From Glandiceps talaboti (lineage: Eukaryota > Hemichordata > Enteropneusta > Spengelidae), in NCBI RefSeq assembly GCF_964340395.1, contig NC_135549.1, forward strand, positions 19,987,342 through 20,051,341: DNA of 64,000 nucleotides. The letters run 5' to 3'. The number at the start of each line of letters is the position of its first letter. Positions within the stretch are counted from its first letter, which is position 1. A model generated the notes under the pieces. That model was not told the DNA's origin and did no database searches. It saw nothing but the letters and a program-made list of their open reading frames with translations. The position numbers and the translations under genes are program-made. Below are positions 48,211-59,286 of the stretch, piece after piece.

Positions 48211-50072
48211 TACTGTACCAAGAACTGCCCTCGTCAGATATAGAAGACGTTACACTAAAATTACTCAATGTCACCAAGACCACAAGTAAAAGTGTTTTCA
48301 TAAAAGAACTAATTTATCAATATAAAGTAAACATTGCGAACGTTGATGACATTTTTACACGTGTATTTATTTATTATATCTACGCATGTCTGTATATTTC
48401 ATGGTAACCATCTAGTAGTGTTTGAATCGGCCAGACTGAGTATGTTATTTATATTCACATGAACACAACATACCAAAAACCAAACGCGCACTAACTTCTG
48501 TTTCATTGCATGTTTTCTAAAGAAAGTCATCTTCTTAAAATATAGCCAAACGCGAGTGAAGAATAACTACTAAATGACCCCAATTACATTTTGTAACATA
48601 TGAAGCACTAAAAACAGTTGAAATTTTGTGAAGAGAAACTGACAGAAATGTCCGTCCATATTTGTGAACGTGTTCACCCGTCTGATGTTTCAAATGACTC
48701 ACCTACATAGTCTTACCACAGGGGGTATCGAGCATGTAGTTGATCGATCGATCGATTGATTCATTTATTGATTTATTATTTTGGTTGAATGATTGATCGA
48801 TTGAATGATCGATTTGTGTAGTGCAATATAACTTATTTTGTGTGTGATATGGATCAATTCACTTATTGAGTTTTTAAACTAAAAGAGACTCTCTCTTCCT
48901 TCCGAGTTTATGCATGATCGAATGTTTGTCCAGTGTGATAATCCCCTGTCTCCCTCAGAATATAGTTCATTACCATAAATATGTGTGCTCAACCAAGCAG
49001 CCTCGATTTCGACTCAGCTTTAAAAGGGTATGGGATTTTCAAGCGGTGCCCAATGACAAAATAACAATACCAATGTCTTTTAATAAGCATTCATACACAA
49101 CGTTTCTCGAAGACTTACGCCTGTCTTTTGTATATAGATAGATAAGGAAATTCAATCCTACTTTAATCAACAGTTTCCAAGAAGGTAAATCATATCTAAA
49201 AGATAATATTCGTTCTCAACTTTCTAAATTTACTTTGCAATGCTCTTTCCTACAGTCACTGTGTCACAATTAAATTCCAACGTAAACACAATTCTTGGTT
49301 TTCAAAGCGAGTTACACTCATGATGAAATGACATGCTATGTCATTCAAATGACCCAGATTGGTTCGCAGCAGATATAACATCAAATAGACGATGATGTGC
49401 AAGCACATAGACTTTACGACGCAGGTACACTATCCGAAGGTTCTACATCACGTTTGATAACGTGCTGTTTATTGGAGAATCGAATGCCCCGAATGCTTGC
49501 TATCATGGTACTGAAACTTATAGTATTATATTACCCGACGAGGAAACGTAATGCATCGTATGAATTGTTATTTTTTAAGGTTTATAAAGTATGGCCAAAG
49601 AGTCAAACGATAAGTCCAGTCGTCCACACATTAAAACATGTCAGTGATATCGTAAATATCTACGTCACTCACTAGATCTTTAAATATCATTCGTGATGTG
49701 AATATTTATGATATGTTGAAAGAAACTGTGCTTTTTTGGTTGTATTTTTCAGCAAGGCAACCCAGGTATTTGTAAATAATAAAGGTTGTTATGTGTAGCG
49801 ACGTGCGTGACTTTTCAAAAGCAGGCGATCCACTTTGACGACAAAAGAATATTCTGTTTCACTTTTATAAAGTATATCTGTTTTCTGTCATTTACCATTT
49901 GTAAGTTATATCTACTGCTGGAAGACATATCTGCTTTAGAGTTTTGTAATTTGATACGAAGTTTTGTAATCCGGCTTCGATCGTACGAATCTCATCACAA
50001 GACTGTGTAATGAATTTGTAATCACCGTGTTTGAGTTCAGACATGACGCTGTTTATACATGTCGCCAAACAC
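48211..50072. other. No gene recognised
   Basis: AT-rich; a GATC/GATT-rich simple tract at about 48738-48815. Frames at 48914-49141 and 49397-49675 show no recognisable domain. Confidence 0.35.
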
Positions 50073-50173
50073 CCAGTTAGAGACAATTTTATTGCAATAG
50101 CTGACAAGGGAGTCAAGACAATAATTTAGACGTGCTTTTATAAATGTACGCCATCTCGTTTCAATAGGTATTG
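50073..50173 (-). CDS. Possible Sema-domain exon (semaphorin-like), partial
   Basis: The minus-strand frame reads RWRTFIKARLNYCLDSLVS then YCNKIVSNW. Semaphorin Sema domains carry a conserved 'W-T-T-F-x-K-A-R-L-N-C ... F-Y-x-N-E-I-Q-S' stretch, and the order and spacing here agree with it. Upstream on the same strand a branch-like CTAAAC, a pyrimidine stretch and an AG (50175-50174) would make an acceptor; a GT follows the last Trp codon. The frame lacks the CKND..GG block that normally precedes this stretch, unless it lies on another exon. No other Sema exon is convincing in the window. It is either a true internal exon of a minus-strand gene or a decayed one; the similarity is from memory, without a search. 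Confidence 0.33.
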
Positions 50174-51105
50174 CTATCATTTGTTCCGGAGAATAAGAGA
50201 GTTTAGTGATAAGGACATCATATTTTAGATAAGACGGAAGAATGTCATTACATATGTTTAGTATTTTAAAAGATAGCATGTCTGGAAAACAATTGTCCTC
50301 AAGGCGCCCTTTTGTTTCCGATTCGCGGACGTAAGCTTCATTCTCGTAATATACATATAGTCATGTTTAGACAATATAATAGACATTCAAAGTTTTCCTG
50401 TAAAGTGATTTGTAAAATTTAAGGCAGTCAAATGCTGGCTTTGGCCTTGGAGGGAGGCCGTTTGGCCGAACTCAGGGTTTTGATAACTAAAGTCTATGTT
50501 CCAGTTCATACCACATATATAATCTCGTATGCAGTTTATCATTTTACTAAAAGTCTTGCTGATATTAACGATTTGATATGGCGGAGATCCGAACCCGTTT
50601 GTCAACGTGGTCAGTTGGTACTGGCCACCCTCTTGCATGCTAAGCGAGTTTCCCCGAAGAAAAGCGAGTTCCCAGTAAAAAGGCTAATTTTCTCAGAGGA
50701 GAACTGCTGAGAAATTACTCAAGATGTCAAGGGAAAAGAACTTCCGAATTCCCCAGTCTTGAAATATGACCGACCGACGACAATGCCACGTCCATGGAGG
50801 ATTTGTAACAATGAAAGTCTTCAAAATATCAAGCTTGGTACCACATATAATCTTCTTTATTCCCAGAAATATATATATACATATACATATATAACAATTC
50901 TACAATATATGAAGTATTCAACTTGGGAAAGGGAGACGAAAAATAGTTGTCTTTGCAACTAGTCGAGTCCGTCCCCTTTTACAATTTTAGGGATTAGGAA
51001 TTACTAATTACTGGGGCTGCTGGTCAAATTGAGTATATTGCAATATTGACGGAATAGAAAAAAATAATAAAGGATTTACAAAATACATTGTATAAATATA
51101 GGTGG

Positions 51106-51106
<1 letters not shown>
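50174..51106. other. No gene recognised
   Basis: No supported feature. Short overlapping frames on both strands near 50387-50710 do not resemble known domains. Confidence 0.35.
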
Positions 51107-51145
<39 letters not shown>

Positions 51146-51146
51146 C
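51107..51146. repeat. (CAA)n tract at the LINE 3' end
   Basis: On the minus strand this is (TTG)n about 100 bp after the LINE stop codon. Short tandem repeats rather than poly(A) commonly end L2/CR1-group LINEs, so this is probably the element's 3' terminus. Confidence 0.6.
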
Positions 51147-51245
51147 CAAACAAGCAAATACACAAATACAAAGAAACAACAAATAACCTACTTAAATATA
51201 CAGACACACGGTAATCAATCTCTATGAATATGAAGTATAACTAGT

Positions 51246-52601
51246 TTACAATGATTGGAGATAGTTTTTGAACTCTGTTTGAAAATGACTTCTGCTATTT
51301 ATGTTGCGAATGTTGTAAGGGATGCTATTCCATAGTTTAGCACCTGCATACTTGACAGTGAACTGACCAGTCCTATGGTTTGCTTTTGGGATGGTAAGGT
51401 CGTTTCTGGCGCTCTGTCGTGCTGTGAAGGAGTGTTTAATGGGAGTGAAAAAATCCTGAAAGGTATCCGGTAATCTGAGGTGCAAAACGTCATGAACGAG
51501 AACGGCAAGCTGTAATTTGTGCTGTTTGAAAATGTCAAGAATATTCAACCTTTTAAATAATGGCCCCGAGTGAGCACACCAATGACTATCTGTTATGGTG
51601 CGCACTATTCTTTTTTGAATTAAAAATGTTTCATTCAGGTATGTCGGACACGTGTTACCCCACACTTCGAGACAGTAGGTGATATGGGGCAGAACAAAAG
51701 CATTATACATCAGTACAAGTACATATTCTGGAACCGTGTGACGTAACTTATAAAACACACCTGTCATTCTACTAATTTTCTTTTTCACCTCAGCTATATG
51801 TTGCTTCCAAGACAGCGTATTGTCAATGTTGACCCCAACAAAAGGCGAACTTTGAACTTCATCTAGTGAGACCCCCTTAAATTCAAGGGAACCAGTCAAT
51901 ACTACATTTTTTCTATGGCTTTTTAAGATTGTATATTTGGTCTTATTTGAATTGATCGTCAATTTGTTGGCATCACACCAGTTGATGACATCCTTGAAAT
52001 TTTTACTTACAAGGTTTAGGTCTATAGTACATGTATTTGTGTCTTTTTTAATTGTGTAAAATAAATTTGAGTCATCCGCATATAATCTAAAATCAAAAGC
52101 ATTTGAAGACATCGGGATGTCATTTATGTATAGCAGAAATAAAGTTGGCCCAAGAATCAAGCCCTGTGGAACACCGCAATTTATATTTTGTTTACTAGAT
52201 TTGACGTCGTTGATGCCAACAAATTGACTCCTGGAAGATAAATAACTTTTAAACCAAAGGAGAGGTAAGCCTCTGATACCATAAAACTCTAGTTTGGCAA
52301 GCAAAATATCGTGATTTATGGTATCAAAGGCTTTAGAGAAGTCTACAAAAATAGCTAGAGTTGGATTGCCATGATAAATATCACTAAGTAGATATTGGGA
52401 TAAACTGATCAGTGAAAGTTTTGTACTATGCTTTTTTCTGAACCCGTATTGGTGTTTGTAAAGTATGTCATGTTTGTCCAGGAAATTCAGTATTTGTTCA
52501 TTCACCAATTTCTCAAAAATCTTGCTAAAAATTGGTAAAATAGATATGGGTCTATAGTTCCCCATGTCTTCTGGGTTACCCTTCTTGTAAATCGGTAACA
52601 C
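51246..52601 (-). pseudogene. LINE reverse transcriptase (open but N-truncated frame)
   Basis: 451 open codons. RT blocks in order: IYKKGNPEDMGNYRPISILP (residues about 4-23), QYGFRKKHST (51-60), FVDFSKAFDTINH (motif A, 85-97), GVPQG.ILGP (motif B, 143-151; the usual Ser after GVPQG is Leu), LYADDS (motif C, 173-178), then a thumb and C-terminal region with AKLWNSIP. Both YADD aspartates and the motif A Asp are present. The reading frame continues from coding sequence upstream that is cut by a frameshift near 52670, so the first Met is internal. The clade is judged by block style and could be CR1, Crack, Daphne or L2. Confidence 0.85.
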
Positions 52602-52689
52602 TCTTGCTATTTTGAGGCCATCGGGAAAGATGCCTTTTGAAAATGATAAGTTAATAAGGGTTTCAATATTTCTTTTGAAGCGTCTTTTA

Positions 52690-53840
52690 CAAGTTTAACA
52701 CCAATGCCATCATGACCAGCCGCTTTCCTAGTGTCCAGTGAAGAAATTATGTCTTTGACTTCATTTTCAGTAACAGGGCCGAGAAAAAAGGAAAACTATT
52801 TGGGCTATTCAAATATGACATGTAATTAGTTCCTCGAGAATTGTCAATTTTCTTTGCTAGACTTTCACCTATTTGAATGAAAAAGTCGTTAAACTGTTCA
52901 ATAATATCCTGCGGTTGAGTGATAAATTCTGTACAGCTTTCAGATTTGGGTTTTATTTGATTTGGTATTTTCAAATTTGTGTGTTTTTGTTTCCCTAATA
53001 GTTCATGTATAACGTCCCACATCTCTTTGGTGTTGTTCTGATTTGTCATGAGAAGATTTGTGTAATAGTATTTCTTGGCTTTTTTCAATATGGAAGTCAG
53101 TGTATTCTATACTTTTTGTATCAAGTGAACAGTGGTTCTCTAAATTTCACTTTGATTAATTTACTTTACATTTTGTGTTTTACTTTTATCGATTTTTTTA
53201 ATCCTTTTGTAATCCAATGTTTACTTTTCTTTCTTTCTCGTTTGCCATTAGCATGTATAGGAGCGTGTTTATCACAGATACTCTAAAATATTTTGCTAAA
53301 ATTTTCATATGCCTCATTGACATCATGACAATTCAGAACTCCTTCCCAAAACTCTATATGTAGATCATGATTGAAATTTTGGACTGTATAATTTGAGAAA
53401 TTTCTCGAAGATGATAAGGGAGTTTCCGAAGGCAAAGTACATAATTTATTTACAAATACAAAAATTGGTAAGTGATCGGAAATATCGGCGATAATAACAC
53501 CTGCGTCAATGTGCTTATTACTTAAATTCATATAAATATGATCGATTGTGGTTTGACAGGTTTTGGTAATACGAGTTGAATTTTGAATCATTTGCTTTAA
53601 ATAAAAACAAGAAAGTGTGTTAAGTAATTTCTATGAAGTGTTAGATTTTTCGATGACATTGATGTTAAAATCGCCAACAATAATACAGCCATAGTACTTG
53701 TGATTAACTTGATTTAGAGTATTTTCGATACCATCTATAAAGGTATTTTCATCAAAATGTGGTGGTCTATATATGACACCGAGAATGTAATATTTCCCTA
53801 TATCAACAAATTCCAACCACATTGATTCAGCAGCTGGCAC
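52690..53840 (-). pseudogene. LINE AP-endonuclease C-half and connector, broken
   Basis: Translation shows ILGVIYRPPH, then IIVGDFNIN (conserved Asp and Asn of the APE fold), TTIDHIYMN, and ISDHLPI (the catalytic SDH), split by a stop near 53631. It continues with ICDKHAPI and WITKGLKKSIK, several stops, AKKYYYTNLL and KAAGHDGI ahead of RT. Open pieces are 53631-53840, 53283-53591 and 52747-53088. The N-terminal endonuclease motifs are absent because of 5' truncation. Confidence 0.8.
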
Positions 53841-53879
53841 TGTTATATCTGGAATAACAGTATAGTTTATAGTGGAATG

Positions 53880-54095
53880 TACCGTGAGAAGCTAGCAACA
53901 TGTCAAGCTGTAGATGACTCAGACGATGAAGTTGCAATTTCGAAACTCATCAGATAACGAATGAAGAACCATGAGAAGAGGAAAGAACACTTAAGGAAAG
54001 TATCAGCGAAATCAGACAACACTGGGACAGAGCTTGAGCTATTTTATACGAAACAGCATTATACTATGACTTTAATTCTTCGAAAAATATTTTGA
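53880..54095 (+). other. Coding-like remnant of unknown origin
   Basis: A plus-strand frame of 71 codons, interrupted by one TAA, has protein-like composition (acidic DDSDDE stretch, then Lys/Arg/Glu-rich). It adjoins the truncated LINE end. I do not recognise it; it may be an exon relic, a piece of another transposon or chance. Confidence 0.2.
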
Positions 54096-54217
54096 GTAAC
54101 GTTTTAGACAAGACATTTCTATATGAATTTAGCTTTTCATGTTCGACAACTTTATACGGAGGTCTCGTGGTCACTTAAAGGTGATTCAGAATGCTCACAT
54201 TCACTATCGCTAATTTG

Positions 54218-54395
54218 CTAGACGACACGTTTGTGAAACGCATTCTGGTTTTAAAACTTTTAAAAAGCGTCTGCAAACACCTTAAAATGACCTTTTTTCA
54301 GTCAGTTCCCTTCGGATTTACTTCGAGAGTTTTCGGGTATTTCCGGTCCCATCTAGACCACGGGATTTTATGACGTCATAAGAAGTATGGCGTTA
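54218..54395 (+). repeat. Dispersed repeat R3, copy 2
   Basis: Partner of 5702-5880; ends shortly after CCGGTCCCATCTAGACCACG. This copy lacks the GTTGTT expansion present in the first. Confidence 0.6.
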
Positions 54396-56159
54396 GCACT
54401 AAGACTATGACGAGCCGCTGTCACTAGGTGAATACAACATAGTCATTGTGATTACATTTGTTATGGTTATTTTCACAGGTCACGACTGAAGATATAGATG
54501 TTCAAGAAATATAGCGAAGAGTGCATACAAAGGCTACCCAATCTATCACTGACATCTAACTGAAACGTACTAACTGTAGGATCTAGCGACCAATCTGCAT
54601 CATCTCCTTGACGCTCGGAATCCGGTCATCTGTGTAAGTAGACAACATACTTGATAGATCAGAGATCAGAACAGAAAAAAAACTATCAAGTATCACTGAT
54701 GCATATAATTGATATGATATTATGCATTAAGTATTTTTTTTGAGATATCGTCTAGAGACATAACAGTTTTACTATAAAGACTCTCTGGCATGTGAGGAAT
54801 TAAGCATGGTCTATTAAACAAGAGGAGAACATTGCCACTTGATATCCCACTAACTAATTAAAATTAAATTTCGTTGGTTTGCCAAAGTACTCAAGGTGAC
54901 ACTATCCATATGCTGATGACTAAACGAAATCGAATGAAAATCATTTTAATACTATATTGCACCAGATTTACAATAACTATTTTTATAATGTATTCCCCTT
55001 TACCACCCTTATATTTTATTCCTTAAGGATTATGTATATGATCACAAGGCAACATTCATCCACCCTTTAAGAATCCTTACACTGTTGACATTATTTATTT
55101 AGATTTCAATCACGAATGTCTTTAAATTTGTACTATTACAGTAATGAAACATTAATATACATATATATCATAAGACAGTCTGTCACTCAGAACAGTTTTA
55201 AAAGCTCGGAGGTAGAGTGAGTCTTTTTATTTAGTTCGCTGTCTCGAACAATTATTATTATGTGGACATTAAGTGTTATTCATGGTAGAAAGATATGCGT
55301 TTCCATAGTTACGTTCAGGACTTGACCTATAATATACCATGTTATGAATTTTATTCCGCTGCGGAATCATTCATCATTTTTGATCTCATGATATCGTTGT
55401 ATAATAATTGTCATTACATTCAATGAATTGCAATTGTATCCTATAACAGCTACAGAATATGACTTTGATTGTATGCTCGTAAGGTTCAAACCTCGACAAG
55501 AAAAAGAACCAAGAATTAATCGACGAATTATGAAAAGTAGTTGTCATTTGATTTTTTAATAACACAATCCTTCATTTGAACATTTTGAGACAGATTTTTT
55601 ACTGATGGACTCCTTGTTGCAACATTTTAAACCATTTAACAAACTCATCTAAACCACAAATTCGTTTATCGATTAGAAGTTCTTCTATTTTTATGTTAAG
55701 CTTACTGTGTTCATAAATTATTTGATACTAGGGAGTATTCTTGAGACTGAATACGAGCATGTGTTGGTATCTGTTTATGTAAACGCAGGAGGATGATCAA
55801 TAATGGGACTACATACGCGCCCGTTCTGCTAGCTAAGCACAGCCGATGCCTAGCTTTATTTCTAAACTGATCGTGTATCTTTTTTTTTGCGTGACTACCT
55901 CACTATTCTGTTTATCCTAATGTTTTCAGAGATATTTCATTTTTAAAATTGCTCTGAAGACTGTAATGCCTTGAAGGATTGCTGTAGTTGTACGTGCGAT
56001 GGTATTTCACTTATAAAATCTCAAGATATATTTATATTTATCATAGATATTTTACTCATGTGGGCGAGTTTGACAACCTGTTTCAGTACTTATGGATATT
56101 ATCGACCACTTATAATAGTAGTTTAACAATCTTCAGTGGATAGACTGTGGTTGTCTGAT
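54396..56159. other. No gene recognised
   Basis: AT-rich sequence with no supported coding, RNA or repeat feature. Confidence 0.4.
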
Positions 56160-56400
56160 CAATATATGATGCTCCAGTTACAACAGTACAGTTTTAACAT
56201 ACTGACAGATTGAAAACCAATCTTCTCTCAAGATTTAAACTTGCCACTACATTATAATTATACAGATATAATTGACCACTAATTGACAGATACAATTTCT
56301 CTTTATAAATAATTGGCCACTTTTTAGGTAACATATCTTTGGTTATTTGATATAAAACATCCCAGTCGAATCTAGTGCATGCTTACATGAATCTGTCATA
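56160..56400 (+). repeat. Dispersed repeat R2, copy 2
   Basis: Partner of 13117-13360, including the final words CTTTGGTTATTTGAT and CTAGTGCATGC. Similarity may extend upstream to about 56100. Confidence 0.5.
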
Positions 56401-56658
56401 GGTGCAAGTTTATACAAAAGGGTACGGTTTAGGCCTTGAAGCCAACGATGTATGTACAATGTCTATTTACATATTTTGTCAACGTAATAAACCTATATAA
56501 AATTTTGATCTGTATACCATTAAACGAATAACAAAAACACAGTCTCTTAATCAAACACATTATTTTTTTCGAAATTCATATTTTGAAAGGCTTAGATCAA
56601 ATTGATATTTCTTCAACTACATTATTTATCACATATGGCAGTGGCACAATTTTGAACG

Positions 56659-56985
56659 TTGCAATCACTTCTCTTCAACGACTATATAAGAAAGGTATTC
56701 GTGAAAGGAGTGTATGTACTAGCGCCATATTGTTATACAGGTAGACGCCAAAAACGCACAAAGGAAACACAGCAATTTAAAAACCCTGCCGATAGTGGAT
56801 CGTTATCAAAGCGATCCGCATCCAATCAAAGGCCGAGTCCGTGTAAACGATCAAAAAAGGAAGTTCAAATGCGGACAAATATGACCTCAGGGATGACCCC
56901 TAAGAATGATGTACTTCCCCTTGGGCCTAAAAAAATTGTGTTGTTCCGATTACACTCATTTTACTGTTATTAGTAGTTATACCGC
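56659..56985 (+). other. Basic open frame overlapping a dispersed repeat
   Basis: A 104-codon frame rich in Lys, Arg and Ser with clusters such as RRQKRTKE and KRSKKE. From about 56925 its end (GTTCCGATTACACTCA) matches a repeat seen at 61497, so at least the last 20 codons are repeat-derived. No domain recognised; probably not a gene. Confidence 0.3.
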
Positions 56986-57044
56986 TCTACATGTATATGT
57001 ATTGAGCATTGTTTGCTCCAGTATAGACATATTGTCTATGCTGA

Positions 57045-57193
<149 letters not shown>

Positions 57194-57225
57194 CAAAGTA
57201 GGTTGGTTGGAACTTGAGGTGCTTG

Positions 57226-57268
57226 GTTGTAACTCCGAGTTTCACGCTCAATGCGTTCATCAGACAAC
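57226..57268 (-). ncRNA. Type I hammerhead ribozyme of the PLE
   Basis: Minus strand: stem I GUUGU/ACAAC (57268-57264 with 57230-57226); CUGAUGA 57263-57257; stem II ACGC-AUUGA-GCGU, 4 perfect bp; GAAA 57243-57240; stem III CUC/GAG with one-base loop; cleavage at GUU|A between 57231 and 57230. All core positions are intact. It lies 108 bp after the ORF stop, where PLE terminal hammerheads are known, and would process the 3' end or the junction of tandem transcripts. Confidence 0.87.
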
Positions 57269-57375
57269 TGTCAGCTACTCGTTGTGTTACTGTATTTATA
57301 TGTGTAAGGTGTGAAAGAATTTATTGACAGTTAATTGTGTATTATTTCTATGCATACAAGGGGTCCTCAGATTTG

Positions 57376-59286
57376 TCAGGTGATGTTACTTTTGAAGTTC
57401 GCTATGTAGAACTTGTTTTCGTGTCGGCACTTTGAGATGAGTTCAGATTTTTTGTTGAGAAGTGTTTGTTTGTCGGCGTTGAGGATGCAGAGTTTTTCAG
57501 TTAGGCAGAGGTCGCATCGTTTGGTTTCGTTACTGTATGGGCGTGCTCTCTGTGATATAGACCAGTCTACTTTGAACGTTTTTTTATTTCTTTTCAGCTG
57601 CCAGATGTATTTCGAAAGTTCAGTGCTGTTTGCGTATTTTTCGTGTCTGAAGGTTAGGTTGTGGTTATTGTATCTTTGTTTGAAGGCATGTTCAGTCAGG
57701 CCGATGTACAGTTTGGGGGGTTGGTTGCATTCCTCTCTTTTTACTTCTGCGTTGTAGATTATACTGGTGGTCAGGCAGCTTTCCTGTAGGGGGCATGTAC
57801 TTTTGTTTCGGCAGTTGCAGGATTTCTCTTTGGTCGTTGTATTGTTGTTCGCGATTTTGCTGTTATGTGTTTTGATGATGTTGGCGACGTTTGGCATGCA
57901 GCTGTAACTGACTTTCATTGTATTTTGGTTGAAGATCTTGTGTAGGGTTGATTTCTTTGGGAAATGTTTCCTGATGAGTTCTAGAAATATTCCCCCAATG
58001 CTTGTTCTGACGTTAGAGCTGAATGGTGGGTTGAACCAGATGATGTTACGCTGGCGGGTTCTTTTTCTAGTTGCTTGTGGGTTGTTAGTGTAGGATATTT
58101 TCTCTGTGTAACCGCTGTCCTTCAGTGCGTTGTAGTACAATGGTGCTGACTGTTTGAAGATTTCAGCATCATACGAGATGGTGGTTAAACGTCTGCTTAT
58201 CGATGCGGGTAGGTTCTTGGTGATGTTTGGTGGGTGGTTGGATTGCTTGTGGATATATACTGGTCGATCGTTTGGTTTTCGGTAGGGGTAGTGTTTTCCA
58301 GTGTTTAAGTCGAGTGTGATGTCCAGGAAATTCGTTATTTTCTGATTGGTTTGGGCGGTGATTTTAAGGCCGAGTTCCTGAAATGTTTTATTCATGTGTT
58401 TCCTAATTTGATCAGCTTTTCTTCCCGAGGTGTTGTGCAGGGCAGCTAGACCATCGTCTCTGTATAAGCCGATGTTTTCTTTCTTGTGCGTTTTAGCCAG
58501 TGTGTTCAGGATGTAGATGCCAACCAGTTCGCATATTTCGGCTCCGTCGTAGCTGCCCATTGTTACGTCGAATAGGTCTGCGCTGTTTTTCTTTGTCCAG
58601 GGGGTGCCTCTGTCGAATAGTAGTGATTTTCTGGAGTGGAGGATAATGTCAATGTCTTCTGTTGAAATTTCTGTATGTTCTTTGGCGAAGTTTATGGCTT
58701 TGTGTAGGAGGTCTGCTGATATTGACGGGTAGAAGTCTACGATGTCGAATGTAATGAAAGTAATCTTGTCTTTTTCCTCTAGTTTGTTGAACCAGTCTAT
58801 TACGGATGTCGTGTTTTTCCATTGGTTGACCTTTGTTGCATGTTTTACGGTGTTGTTGATCCTGTCCAATATTTTTTTGCTTACGAGGCCCATTTCGCTT
58901 TTTGCCGGGTTGATGAGTCTGCATGGGAGGTGGTTTTTGAAGTTTTCCTTGTGATCTTTCAGGGAGATGAACGCCTGTTTTTTTGCCATGGTTTCCATCC
59001 TGTCGTCAATGTTTAGGTTCTCGGCGAGGGAGCGTGCTTCTTTGTTGATTTTATCAAATGCTGTACTGCTTGCAGTTTTGTTGCTTTTAGTAATGTTTTC
59101 TCTCAGCAGCTTTTCATATAGTTTGGGGTCCATTTCGTACAGGTTTCGGGTCTTGTCCGCGGGGATGAACATTTTGGTAGAGTTTCTAATATAAAGCTTG
59201 TTTGCTATCCCGTTTGCTTGTTTATTCTTGGACGCCCTGTTCAATATTACTTCTTGAAGACAAAGCGGGATATGGATACCTCTCAT
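57376..59286 (-). CDS. Penelope-like reverse transcriptase with GIY-YIG endonuclease
   Basis: An uninterrupted 636-codon frame. RT: N-terminal block FIPADKTRNLYEM (40-52); FISLKDHKENF and CRLINPAKSEMGLVSKKIL (106-140); motif A TFDIVDFYPSI (179-189, Asp181); motif B MGSYDGAEICELVG (243-256); motif C YRDD (275-278); RKPNDRPVYI (336-345). Linker: NIIWFNPPFS (414-423), VSYSCMP (459-465), then a Cys cluster (490, 492, 498, 504). Endonuclease: IIY (509-511) and YIG (527-529) with Arg538, His542 and Glu556, then a CDLC pair (591, 594) and a KSELISKCRHENKF terminal block. This order (RT, Cys linker, C-terminal GIY-YIG) is that of canonical endonuclease-bearing PLEs. Such proteins usually have a longer N-terminus; here the first 35 residues look non-conserved and a TAA sits directly upstream of the ATG, so 5' truncation is likely. 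Catalytic residues are all present. Confidence 0.9.
   Translation of the reverse strand: MRGIHIPLCLQEVILNRASKNKQANGIANKLYIRNSTKMFIPADKTRNLYEMDPKLYEKLLRENITKSNKTASSTAFDKINKEARSLAENLNIDDRMETMAKKQAFISLKDHKENFKNHLPCRLINPAKSEMGLVSKKILDRINNTVKHATKVNQWKNTTSVIDWFNKLEEKDKITFITFDIVDFYPSISADLLHKAINFAKEHTEISTEDIDIILHSRKSLLFDRGTPWTKKNSADLFDVTMGSYDGAEICELVGIYILNTLAKTHKKENIGLYRDDGLAALHNTSGRKADQIRKHMNKTFQELGLKITAQTNQKITNFLDITLDLNTGKHYPYRKPNDRPVYIHKQSNHPPNITKNLPASISRRLTTISYDAEIFKQSAPLYYNALKDSGYTEKISYTNNPQATRKRTRQRNIIWFNPPFSSNVRTSIGGIFLELIRKHFPKKSTLHKIFNQNTMKVSYSCMPNVANIIKTHNSKIANNNTTTKEKSCNCRNKSTCPLQESCLTTSIIYNAEVKREECNQPPKLYIGLTEHAFKQRYNNHNLTFRHEKYANSTELSKYIWQLKRNKKTFKVDWSISQRARPYSNETKRCDLCLTEKLCILNADKQTLLNKKSELISKCRHENKFYIANFKSNIT

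Larger units (their letters stand above)
51107..53866 (-). mobile_element. 5'-truncated non-LTR retrotransposon (Jockey/CR1/L2 group)
   Basis: Minus-strand LINE with the order endonuclease (53840-53283), connecting region (53250-52690), reverse transcriptase and C-terminal region (52601-51246), then a (TTG)n end. The N-terminal half of the endonuclease and any ORF1 are missing. At least one nonsense codon in the endonuclease, several in the connector and a frameshift near 52670 make this copy dead. It could serve only as a substrate for enzymes made elsewhere. Confidence 0.88.

Noticed and set aside
55481-55492. GGTTCAAACC, resembling a tRNA T-loop
   Set aside because: The surrounding sequence does not fold into acceptor, D and anticodon arms.
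57413-59194. Plus-strand open frames across the PLE
   Set aside because: They are antisense shadows of the 636-codon PLE frame and show no domain.
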